A stretch of DNA of 64,000 bases from Paracoccus aeridis (lineage in GTDB: Bacteria > Pseudomonadota > Alphaproteobacteria > Rhodobacterales > Rhodobacteraceae), in NCBI RefSeq assembly GCF_004923205.2, contig NZ_SELD02000018.1, forward strand, positions 407,028-471,027. The letters are read 5' to 3'. Below, in pieces: positions 35,755 to 43,122 of this stretch (within the stretch, counting starts at the first letter, position 1; each line of letters begins with the position of its first letter). The translations under genes and the position numbers were made by a program. The notes under the pieces were generated by a model. The model searched no databases. It saw only the letters and a list, made by a program, of their open reading frames with translations, and was not told where the DNA came from.

Positions 35755-36930
35755 TCAGCCGAAGACGAGGAACTTGACCGCGCGCGGATCGGTCAGGCCG
35801 CCGCCCACGCGCTTGGTCGCGTAGAACAGGACGTGCGGCTTGGCCGAGAACGGGTCGCGCAGGACGCGCAGCTCGGGACGCTCGGCGATCGTATAGGCGG
35901 CGGCGAAGTCACCGAAGGCGACGCCGACCTTCGCGGACCCGAAGTCGTGCATGTCCTCGCAGATCACGACCGGATAGCCGAGCAGGCGCGCGGGCTGCCC
36001 GGCAGCGAGCGAATCCGCCCAGATGAAGCGGCCTTCCGTGTCGCGCAGCTTGCGGATCTCCATCGCGATGCGCGAGTTCATGACGAACGCGGCGTTGGCC
36101 CGATAGGGCGCGCCCAGCGCGTATGTCATCTCGATCAGCAGCCCCGCCGGGTCGGAGCCGAGCGTAAGCGCGTTGCCGGTGTTGACGCGCCCGATCTGCA
36201 TCTCGGTCGCGGTCTTGTAATGGACGGTCGGGTAGGTGAGCAGACCCTTGGGCTTGTCCACGCCATCGCCGTTCAGGAAAGCCGAGGCCTCGGCGCGCGC
36301 GAAGCGTTCCGCGATGCGGGCAGCGAGCCAGCCTTCCAGGTCGAAGGCCGCGTCGTCCAGCAGGCGCTGGCTGACCTTCGGCATCGCCGACAGCTCGTGC
36401 AGCGGGATCGACACCCGGTCCACGCGCGGCGCGTCGGTCTCGACCACGGCGCCCTCGCCCGACCAGCCGCTGCCCATGTCGGCCTTGTCGACCAGCACCT
36501 CGTAGGACGGCGAATCGACCTGGACCACCGTGGCGAGCGCGCGAAGCGAGCCGCCGTTGCGCAGCGCGTCCTGCACGTCGGCCGAGATCTGCGGCGCGGC
36601 GAGGAAGCCGCCGTCGGTGGCGACGGTGATGCCCTTTTCCTCCAGGACAAGGCCGCGCAGCGCGGAATCGTCGCCCTGGCGCAGATAGGCGGCGAACGCC
36701 TTCTGGTGCGGCGCCTCGGTCTCGGCGGCCGAGGACAGGGGCGCGCGGCCCCGGATGGCGGTCTTGCGGTCCAGCATGGTCATGCGGTTTTCCTGTGCTT
36801 GCAGTTTCGTCTCGATCGTCTCGCGAAAGCGGGTCAGTTCGCCCACGAACTCGGCCATCGCGCCCTTCACCCCGGCGGGCGCGCCGGTCCCCGTGGGCAC
36901 CGTCCCCTCCGCAGCGTTTCCGTCGGTCAT
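35755..36930 (-). CDS. GTA major capsid protein gp5 (HK97 fold)
   Basis: A 391-aa HK97-family capsid precursor. The N-terminal scaffold-like delta region (about 1-100) is helical (FVGELTRFRETIETKLQAQE). The capsid domain begins near KAFAAYLRQGDDSA and includes GGFLAAPQISADVQDALRNG, ISADVQ, MPKVSQRLLDDAAFDLEGWL and the C-terminal FYATKRVGGGLTDPRAVKFL. A strong ribosome binding site (GGAAGGAGAGG) precedes the ATG at 36930. The prohead protease gp4 lies just upstream, as in phages and RcGTA. Confidence 0.93.
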   Translation of the reverse strand: MTDGNAAEGTVPTGTGAPAGVKGAMAEFVGELTRFRETIETKLQAQENRMTMLDRKTAIRGRAPLSSAAETEAPHQKAFAAYLRQGDDSALRGLVLEEKGITVATDGGFLAAPQISADVQDALRNGGSLRALATVVQVDSPSYEVLVDKADMGSGWSGEGAVVETDAPRVDRVSIPLHELSAMPKVSQRLLDDAAFDLEGWLAARIAERFARAEASAFLNGDGVDKPKGLLTYPTVHYKTATEMQIGRVNTGNALTLGSDPAGLLIEMTYALGAPYRANAAFVMNSRIAMEIRKLRDTEGRFIWADSLAAGQPARLLGYPVVICEDMHDFGSAKVGVAFGDFAAAYTIAERPELRVLRDPFSAKPHVLFYATKRVGGGLTDPRAVKFLVFG

Positions 36931-37065
36931 CCCGGTCCTCTCCTTCCTCGGTGTCGGCGGCCCGCGCTCTCCGGCGCAGCCGCCCGCAGCCGGCGAAGGT
37001 CCTCCCCTCGCCGGATCCCCTTGCGGCCCGCCCCGCGTCGCGGTCAGGGCCGGATGTCGGTCAGA

Positions 37066-37650
37066 TCACGCGCCCCTGAGCGCGCGGGCAGCGTCGCGCA
37101 AGGCGGCCGAAAACTCTGCCGCCCCGTCGGCGGCTTCTTCCGCCGCGGCCGCCTCGTCGCGGTCCCCGGACTTCCGCCCGACCTTCGCCTCGGGCAGCAT
37201 GGGGAACGTCACCAGCGACACCTCCCACAGCTCGACCTCGGTCAGCAGCCGGTGCCCTTCCGGGCTGCGCTCGGCCCTGACGGTGCGATAGCCGATCGAC
37301 AGCCCGTCGATCGCGCCCGCCTGGACCAGCGCCGCGGCCTCGCGCGCCTGCGCGACCTCGGACAGCAGCCGCCCCCGGACCCACAGCCCGCGCGCATCCT
37401 CGCGGATCTCGTCCCAGACCCCGATCGGGCGCATCGGATCGTGCTGCCACAGCATCCGCACCTTGTCGCCGCGCCCGGCAAGCTTCGACAGGCTCGCCGC
37501 ATAGGCGCCCGGCATCACCTTGTCGCCGCCCTGGTCCGCCAGCCCGAACAGGCTCGCATAGCCCTCGATCACGGTCCCGGCGTCGGTCGTGGTCAGCACC
37601 GGCGCGCCGCCCGCGAACTTCACCTCAAGCCCCAACTCGTCCATTCTCAT
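37066..37650 (-). CDS. GTA prohead protease gp4
   Basis: A 194-aa HK97-family prohead serine protease that trims the capsid precursor during head maturation. It shows VIEGYASLFGLADQGGDKVM, then PGAYAASLSKLAGRGDKVRM, the catalytic-His segment MLWQHDPMRPIGVW and DGLSIGYRTVRAE with the likely catalytic Ser. The C-terminus is an acidic/alanine-rich tail. Normal position between gp3.5 and gp5. Confidence 0.9.
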   Translation of the reverse strand: MRMDELGLEVKFAGGAPVLTTTDAGTVIEGYASLFGLADQGGDKVMPGAYAASLSKLAGRGDKVRMLWQHDPMRPIGVWDEIREDARGLWVRGRLLSEVAQAREAAALVQAGAIDGLSIGYRTVRAERSPEGHRLLTEVELWEVSLVTFPMLPEAKVGRKSGDRDEAAAAEEAADGAAEFSAALRDAARALRGA

Positions 37651-37656
37651 GCGCCT

Positions 37657-37890
37657 TCAGCCCCCTTTCGGCCCAAATTGCAGGATCGACTGGACCGCCT
37701 GCGTCAGGATCACGGCCACCACGCCGTAGACGGTCATCCACAGCCGCTTCTCCAGCCCCTCGATCAGCGACTCGATCCGCTCCAGCCGCCGGTCCACCTG
37801 CCCGAACTGCAGCGCCATGATCCGCTCCTGCGTGGCGAAGCGCTGGTCGTGCCAGTCGAACGGCTCCTTCCCGAACCTCGACCCCTCCAT
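37657..37890 (-). CDS. Small GTA membrane-type protein gp3.5
   Basis: A 77-aa protein with a coiled-coil-like segment (LQFGQVDRRLERIESLIEGL, about 27-46) followed by one hydrophobic helix (WMTVYGVVAVILTQAVQSIL, about 51-70). It matches the small gene (orfg3.5) found between portal and protease in RcGTA-type clusters. Its molecular role is not established. It begins 1 bp after the portal stop codon. Confidence 0.8.
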   Translation of the reverse strand: MEGSRFGKEPFDWHDQRFATQERIMALQFGQVDRRLERIESLIEGLEKRLWMTVYGVVAVILTQAVQSILQFGPKGG

Positions 37891-37891
37891 C

Positions 37892-39106
37892 TCAGCCGCC
37901 CGCAGCGGCGTCGCCGGACAGCGGCGGCAGCCCCAGCGCCGCCCGCTTCTCGCCCTGCGTGAGGAAGTCGGCGGCCCCCACCCGCGCCCAGTGCTGGTCG
38001 CGCTCCGCCGCCAGCGCCGGGATCTGGTCGAGGTCGGGCTTCAGGTCCACCTCGGCCCCCAGATGCTCCGACAGCCACCACGCGACCCCGGCCGCGACCC
38101 GGCTGACCAGCGGCAGGACGGTCAGGCGATAGAACGCCCGATGCGCCTCGGCATAGTTGGCGTAGGTCGCGTCCCCGGGGATCCCGATCAGCATCGGCGG
38201 CACCCCGAACGCCTGCGCGATCTCGCGCGCGGCGGCCGTCTTGGTCTCCTGGAACTCCATGTCCGAGGGCGAGAATCCCATCGGCTTCCAGTCGAGCCCG
38301 CCCTCCAGCAGCATCGGGCGGCCCGCGTTGCGCGCGCCCTGGTGATGCATCTCCATCTCGCAGACGAGCCGGTCGTACTGGTCGGGGCTCAACAGCCCCT
38401 GCCCGTCCGCCCCCTTGTAGACGATCGCCCCCGAAGGCCGCGCGGCGTTGTCCAGAAGCGCCTTGGACCACGCGCTCGCACTGTTGTGCACGTCGATCGC
38501 GACCGCCGCCGCCTGCATCGGCGACAGCCCGTAGTGATCGTCGAGCGGATGGAAGCTGCGGACGTGGCAGATCGGATCGGGCGACCCGGTCATGTCGAAC
38601 CGGTGCTTCCGCCCGCCCAGCGCATAGTCGTAGGCCACCGGCCAGCCATCCGCGCCCGGCACGATGCTGACCCGGTCCGACCGCAGCACGTGCAGTTCGA
38701 CCGGAAGCTCCGCCCCCTCGGCCGACACCGCCTCCAGATACCCGTTCCCCGACAGAAGCAGCTGCCCGAACAGCGACTCGAACAGCTCCGCCCGGCCCTG
38801 CCCCGGGTTGGGCCGCCGCAGCAGGTCCAGGACCGGGTGCACGTCATAGCGGCGCTTCGCATCCTGGCACACCAGCGGCACCGCGGCGGCGGCTTCCGCC
38901 ACCAGCTTCACCGCGCGGAACCCGACCGGGTTGCCGGTGAACCCCGCCCGCGTCAGGCTCCCCACGTCGCGGGGCGACCACACCACCCGCCCCGCGCCCG
39001 AGGCGAGCGCCACCACCCGCCCGGTCGCGCTCGCCTTCGTCTCGACCTGCGCGGGGGCGGCGGCATCCGCCTGCCCGTTCCCGCGTCCGAACCACCGCCC
39101 TGCCAT
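37892..39106 (-). CDS. GTA portal protein gp3
   Basis: A 404-aa HK97-family portal forming the dodecameric DNA gate of the head. Seen are NPVGFRAVKLVAEAAAAVPL near the N-terminus, HPVLDLLRRPNPGQGRAELF, LFGQLLLSGNGYLEAV, ARNAGRPMLLEGGLDWKPMG and FGVPPMLIGIPGDATYANYA. I start at the ATG at 39106 because GAGGAGAGG lies 4-12 nt upstream; longer readings add unconserved residues. A terminator-like hairpin lies in the 145-bp gap after gp2. Confidence 0.91.
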   Translation of the reverse strand: MAGRWFGRGNGQADAAAPAQVETKASATGRVVALASGAGRVVWSPRDVGSLTRAGFTGNPVGFRAVKLVAEAAAAVPLVCQDAKRRYDVHPVLDLLRRPNPGQGRAELFESLFGQLLLSGNGYLEAVSAEGAELPVELHVLRSDRVSIVPGADGWPVAYDYALGGRKHRFDMTGSPDPICHVRSFHPLDDHYGLSPMQAAAVAIDVHNSASAWSKALLDNAARPSGAIVYKGADGQGLLSPDQYDRLVCEMEMHHQGARNAGRPMLLEGGLDWKPMGFSPSDMEFQETKTAAAREIAQAFGVPPMLIGIPGDATYANYAEAHRAFYRLTVLPLVSRVAAGVAWWLSEHLGAEVDLKPDLDQIPALAAERDQHWARVGAADFLTQGEKRAALGLPPLSGDAAAGG

Positions 39107-39128
39107 GCGCCTCTCCTCGTCTGCCATG

Positions 39129-39160
39129 AAAAAGGGGCCGCCCCGCGAGGCCGCCCCTTC
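39129..39160 (-). terminator. Terminator-like hairpin between terminase and portal genes
   Basis: On the minus strand an imperfect GC stem based on AAGGGG / CCCCTT with inner GGCC pairing is followed by a run of T (39133-39129 complement). It precedes the portal start by about 23 bp, so it would act as partial terminator or attenuator inside the GTA operon. Confidence 0.45.
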
Positions 39161-39251
39161 CCGTCCCGCACCCGCGACCGTTGGGCCGGACGAGCGCATC
39201 TTCTGTCTGCAAGTATCCCGGGGTCCGGGGCAGCGCCCCGGCTTGCGGCGG

Positions 39252-40592
39252 CTACAGCCTCCGCACCTGCGGCCGCCGGTACTGCCCCGCCGGCTCGATC
39301 ATCAGCTCGTGGATCGCCCAGACCAGCGCATCCAGCCGGTCCGGCGACCCCCGCCCCTCGAACCCCCTGACCGTCATCCGGCACATCTGGTCCTCGAGCG
39401 TGCCGAGGCCCCGCAGGTGCCGCACCCGGCCCTGCTCGTACAGGGCGGCGACGGGTTCCGCCCGCAGCCCCTTGCCGCGCCCGGCCCGCAGGCTGCGGAA
39501 CGGCACCAGCGGGTCCACCTGCCGGATCACGCTTTCCACCAGGTCGCCGCCCTGGTTCACCTCGGCGACCAGCCGCTCGGCCCCGTGCCGCTCCATCGCG
39601 GCGATGGCGGCGCGCGCCCAGTCAAGCGGCCCGCCCCGGACCGACACATCCTCGAGCACGTAGGCCCGCCACTCCTGCGGCGGCCCGTCGCAGACAACGC
39701 CCGCGACGATGATCCCGCACTCGTCGCTGGCGGCACCCCCCGTCACCGACGGGTCCACCGCGACCACGATCCGGTCCAGCTTCGGCGCCGCATCGACGCG
39801 CCCCGCCTCGATCGCGGCGGTCGCCCACAGCGCCCCTTCCACGTCGTCCAGCAGCACCCCCTCCAGCTCCTGCCGGCCGAGCCGCGTGCCCGCATAGCGC
39901 GCCTCGACCTCGGCGAGAAAGCTCTCTGCCAGATAGGCCCGGTTCGCATCGGTGGGGGCATGCGTCACGACCGTCGACGCGTTCCGCAGGATCGCCTTCA
40001 GGACGCCGACGTTGCGCGGCGTCGTCGTGACGACCTGCTGCGGGTGGCGGCCCAGCCGCAGCGCGAACTGCAGCATGTCCCAGGTCTCCTCCGCCTTCTT
40101 CCACTTGGCGAGCTCGTCCGCCCATGCCGCGTCGAACTGCGGCCCCCGCAGCGCCTCCGGCTCGTGCGCCGAAAACACCGTCGCCGTCGCGCCGTTCGGC
40201 CAGACGAGCCTGCGCCGCCCTGCCTCCCACACCGGGCGGCGGTCGGGGGGCGAGCAGGCGAGGATCCCCGAATCCCCCATCACCATCACGTCGCGCCCCT
40301 GGTCGAACGTCTCGGCCACCAGCGCCACGCGGCGGGCGCGGCCCGGGCCGAGCGGAGTCGCCCCCTCGACCTGCGCCCGCACCCACTCGGACCCGGCGCG
40401 GGTCTTGCCCGCGCCGCGCCCGCCCATGATCACCCACGACTTCCAGTCGCCGCCGGGCGGCAACTGGTGCGGCAGGGCCCAGAACTCGAACAGCCACGGC
40501 AGGCTGGCCAGCGCGTTCTCGGTCAGGCCGGCGAGGAACGCGTCAACCTCCTCCGGCCCGGCGCAGGCAAGCCAGGCGGCGCCCGATCTCAT
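39252..40592 (-). CDS. GTA terminase large subunit gp2
   Basis: DNA-packaging motor. The ATPase domain shows Walker A GGRGAGKTRAGSEW (residues 57-70 from the ATG at 40592) and the coupling region VVTTTPRNVG. The RuvC-like nuclease domain has IVVAVDPSVTGG with the metal-binding Asp. From 40592 it is 446 aa. A TTG at 40673, with GGGGAAAGC just upstream, would add 27 residues and overlap gp1 by 131 bp; it cannot be excluded. GTA terminases package random host DNA by headful. Confidence 0.91.
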   Translation of the reverse strand: MRSGAAWLACAGPEEVDAFLAGLTENALASLPWLFEFWALPHQLPPGGDWKSWVIMGGRGAGKTRAGSEWVRAQVEGATPLGPGRARRVALVAETFDQGRDVMVMGDSGILACSPPDRRPVWEAGRRRLVWPNGATATVFSAHEPEALRGPQFDAAWADELAKWKKAEETWDMLQFALRLGRHPQQVVTTTPRNVGVLKAILRNASTVVTHAPTDANRAYLAESFLAEVEARYAGTRLGRQELEGVLLDDVEGALWATAAIEAGRVDAAPKLDRIVVAVDPSVTGGAASDECGIIVAGVVCDGPPQEWRAYVLEDVSVRGGPLDWARAAIAAMERHGAERLVAEVNQGGDLVESVIRQVDPLVPFRSLRAGRGKGLRAEPVAALYEQGRVRHLRGLGTLEDQMCRMTVRGFEGRGSPDRLDALVWAIHELMIEPAGQYRRPQVRRL

Positions 40593-40929
40593 CTCGTGCG
40601 GCGGCAAGGTCGAGCGTTCCGCCCCCGGCATCCCCGCCGATGTCGCGGGATATCTCTCTGCGAAGCTTGTCAAGCTTTCCCCTTTCCTCCAGCACCAGAT
40701 GCGCCGCCGCGCGCAGGTCGCGCGCCAGCTGCCGGCTGTCCTTCACCTGATCGAACTCGCCCGCCTCGACCTTCTGCCGCGCCTTTTCCAGGTCGTCGGC
40801 ATAGCTGTGGAAAAGCCCCTCCCACAGGTCGAGCACGGACCTCCGCGCCTCGGCCGCGGCACCGCTCGCGGTACCGGCCGGGAACGGACCTTCCGGCGCC
40901 ACCGGCCCCGGATCGAACGTCATATCCAT
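40543..40929 (-). CDS. GTA gp1, likely small terminase subunit
   Basis: A 128-aa protein in the first position of the GTA cluster. The middle is helical and charged (DLWEGLFHSYADDLEKARQK, RDLRAAAHLVLEERGKLDKL), as in RcGTA gp1, regarded as the small terminase (TerS). Start at ATG 40929 (MDMTFDPG); an ATG two codons later is equally possible. The 3' end overlaps gp2. It is preceded by a promoter and a terminator-like leader hairpin. Confidence 0.8.
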   Translation of the reverse strand: MDMTFDPGPVAPEGPFPAGTASGAAAEARRSVLDLWEGLFHSYADDLEKARQKVEAGEFDQVKDSRQLARDLRAAAHLVLEERGKLDKLRREISRDIGGDAGGGTLDLAAARDEIGRRLACLRRAGGG

Positions 40930-40978
40930 GTATGTCTGCCCTGCCCCTCGTGTGCCTGTCCGCACGAGCAGAGAAACG

Positions 40979-41015
40979 AAAAAGCGGCCCGTCAGGCTTG
41001 TCGCCCCGGCCGCTT
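40979..41015 (-). terminator. Terminator-like hairpin in the GTA leader
   Basis: Minus strand AAGCGGCC (41015-41008) pairs with GGCCGCTT (40989-40982), followed by a T run (five T, 40983-40979). It lies between the candidate promoter at 41040-41068 and gp1 at 40929, so transcription must pass it to enter the GTA operon. Alternatively it ends transcripts from mltG. Confidence 0.65.
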
Positions 41016-41033
41016 GCCCACCTCTCCCAGCAT
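40994..41033 (-). CDS. Putative 13-codon leader peptide before the GTA operon
   Basis: ATG at 41033 opens MLGEVGKRPGRQA and stops at TGA (40996-40994), inside the loop of the terminator-like hairpin. The ATG coincides with the predicted transcription start of the upstream promoter, so it would be translated leaderless. It has no homology I can judge. Listed only because its stop position would let a ribosome open the hairpin. Confidence 0.3.
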
Positions 41034-41039
41034 GTGTTT

Positions 41040-41068
41040 GTTCTACATCCGACCGTTCGCAAAGTCAA
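41040..41068 (-). promoter_or_regulatory. Sigma70-like promoter for the GTA cluster
   Basis: Minus strand TTGACT (41068-41063), 17-bp spacer, TAGAAC (41045-41040). It is the best sigma70-type match in the non-coding region before gp1 and points into the cluster. An AT-rich patch lies just upstream (about 41090-41118). Confidence 0.6.
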
Positions 41069-41113
41069 TCCGCAACGCGGACGGGGGCCGGTGAGAAATA
41101 CGAATTACTAATA

Positions 41114-41131
41114 TTGGTCAACCGGTTACAA
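41114..41131 (-). promoter_or_regulatory. Imperfect palindrome upstream of the GTA promoter
   Basis: TTGGTCAACCGGTTACAA, an imperfect dyad (TTG, AACCGGTT core, CAA) centred about 55 bp upstream of the -35 element. Possible operator for a GTA activator such as GafA, whose binding sequence I cannot verify here. Confidence 0.35.
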
Positions 41132-41937
41132 GGCGCAACACCCGCCGCACCAGCCGCAACACCACACGATTCCAGCCCCTCCGCACGTCCCTTGCACCGG
41201 CGCTGCTGAAGGAACGGTCCACAAGCCCGATTCCAACCGGTGCGCCAAAGCCAGCAGCCCGGAGGGACGCTTCGGGCGGACCGGCGGGTGCATCGAAGGA
41301 CCAGGAAGAAGCCATGCGAAACAATCGGCAAACGATCTGTCAGGGCGGTTCTGCTGAAGGCAACGGGCCACAAGCCCGTTTCCGAGCGGTGCGTCAACGC
41401 CAGCACTCCGGAGAGACGCGTCCGCCCGGGTGGGCGCGAACGCGCCCGCCAGGAGGCGGGCGGGCGCGTCCCGGTGCGCTTTGGGCGGACCGGCGGGAAC
41501 ATCGAAGGCCCGACGGAAGATCAGCCCCTACCGACGGGCAACGTGGCTCCGACCAGTCCCTCCTTGGGAAAGCGGGCACGCGGTTCTCCGACGTTGGCAC
41601 TCGAACGGGATTGGTTGAGGTGCGCGGACCTGCAGGAAATCGAAGCACCAAAGGTGACCGGCATCCGCTCGACCGCAAGGAACGGACACGGCACACACAC
41701 ACGCCGTGCAGCTCGTTGACTCAGGTCGGGCCTGCCACCGGAACGGCCTTCAAACCCGGTCCCGGACCGTGCCACGGAGCCACCGCTCCGGACGGCCGCG
41801 CCAGCCGAAGGGCGGGCAGGCGCGTCACGGTGCGACTTCAGCGGACCCGGAAGCATTGTCTCGCGCGACCGCCTCACCCTGATGCTGAGTCGCCGACGGT
41901 GACAGACGCCTCGCGCCAGCCCCCGCTCGATCCCCGC
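41132..41937. other. Non-coding region with diverged repeats upstream of the GTA cluster
   Basis: No convincing gene on either strand over about 800 bp: open frames are low-complexity, lack ribosome binding sites, and show no domains. At least three diverged copies of one sequence are visible, at about 41201-41313, 41350-41522 and 41735-41855. They share the core CACAAGCCCG, then ACCGGTGCG, then CCGGA, and the end GGGCGGACCGGCGG. The middle copy contains a GC-rich near-palindrome (about 41420-41480). Confidence 0.6.
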
Positions 41938-43122
41938 TTAGTCCGCCGTCTGCACGGCGGACTCCGCCGCCGCCCCCTGCTGCGCCTCAATCTCGCGCCA
42001 GCGGGCGACGTTGGCCTCGTGCTCCTGCAGGGTCCGGGCAAAGGCGTGGCCGCCCGATCCGTCGGCCACGAAGAACAGGTAGTCCGTCTCCTCGGGGTTC
42101 AGCGCGGCCTCGATCGCGGCAAGGCCGGGGTTCGCGATCGGCGTCGGCGGCAGCCCCTCGATCACGTAGGTGTTGTAGGGCGTCCGCCGCTGCAGTTCCG
42201 ACCGGCGCAGGCCGCGGTCAAGGATGCCGCGCCCCTCGGTCACGCCGTAGATCACGGTGGGATCCGTCTGCAGCCGCATCCCGTCGCGCAGGCGGTTGAC
42301 GAAGACGCTGGCCACCACGCGCCGCTCGGACGGGATGCCGGTTTCCTTTTCCACGATCGACGCCATGATCAGCGCCTCCTCGGGGGTCTCGTAGGGCAGT
42401 CCGAAGGGCCGCGCCTCCCATGCGCGCGCCAGCCGCTCGGCTTGGGACGCGCGCATCCGCGCGACGAGCGCGCCGCGGTCGGCGCCCTTCTCGACCTCGT
42501 AGGTGTCCGGGGCGAGCGATCCCTCGGGCGGCACCGCGCCCGCCTCGCCGGCCATGAACGGAGCGGCCTTCAGCCCCTCGATGATCTGCCAGCTCGTCAC
42601 GCCCTCGGCCACCGCCACCCGCAGCCGCGCGCCGGGCTGGGCGGTCGCCTGCGCGATCTGCACGGGCTCCTGCCCCGTCGCCGGGTCGTAGCTCGCGCGG
42701 TCCTCGTAGCGGCCGCTCGCCGGGTCCAGGTCGCGCAGCACGACGCTGTTGCCGCGCACGCCCACGCGGAACACGACCTCGGCCCCGCAGGTGGACGGCC
42801 CGCCCTCGGTCAGGGTCCTCACGACCTGCTGCATGCTGGCGTTCGGCGGCACCAGGTAGCTGCCGAACTTCAGCTGGTTCGCCTTGCCTTCGTAGTCCGC
42901 GCCCGTCCGCAGGATATAGGCGCTGGACACCACGCCCTGTTCCAGAAGCTGCTGGGACACGGCGTTCAGGCTCGCCCCCTGGGCCACGGTCACGCACTGC
43001 GCCGCGGCGCTGGGGCCGGGGTTCGTGTATTGCGCGCGCCCCCACGCGACCATGATCGCCATGCCGATCAGGATGACGACCAGCAGCGTCAGGAAGGTCG
43101 AGGCGATGCCGCGCCAGATCAT
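41938..43122 (-). CDS. mltG: Endolytic murein transglycosylase MltG
   Basis: Inner-membrane lytic transglycosylase (YceG family) that cuts nascent glycan strands and sets their length. The 394-aa protein has an N-terminal anchor (about 5-27), a LysM-like region (VTVAQGASLNAVSQQLLEQG) and the catalytic block ALIMASIVEKETGIPSERRV with the essential Glu in EKETG. The C-terminal TPYNTYVIEGLPPTPIANPG and YLFFVADGSGGHAF are typical. Start overlaps the fabF stop (ATGA). It is the last gene before the GTA upstream region. Confidence 0.94.
   Translation of the reverse strand: MIWRGIASTFLTLLVVILIGMAIMVAWGRAQYTNPGPSAAAQCVTVAQGASLNAVSQQLLEQGVVSSAYILRTGADYEGKANQLKFGSYLVPPNASMQQVVRTLTEGGPSTCGAEVVFRVGVRGNSVVLRDLDPASGRYEDRASYDPATGQEPVQIAQATAQPGARLRVAVAEGVTSWQIIEGLKAAPFMAGEAGAVPPEGSLAPDTYEVEKGADRGALVARMRASQAERLARAWEARPFGLPYETPEEALIMASIVEKETGIPSERRVVASVFVNRLRDGMRLQTDPTVIYGVTEGRGILDRGLRRSELQRRTPYNTYVIEGLPPTPIANPGLAAIEAALNPEETDYLFFVADGSGGHAFARTLQEHEANVARWREIEAQQGAAAESAVQTAD

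Noticed and set aside
41126..41502. Overlapping Cys/Trp/Pro-rich minus-strand frames upstream of the GTA
   Set aside because: They follow the diverged DNA repeats in more than one frame, lack ribosome binding sites, and differ between repeat copies as non-coding DNA would.
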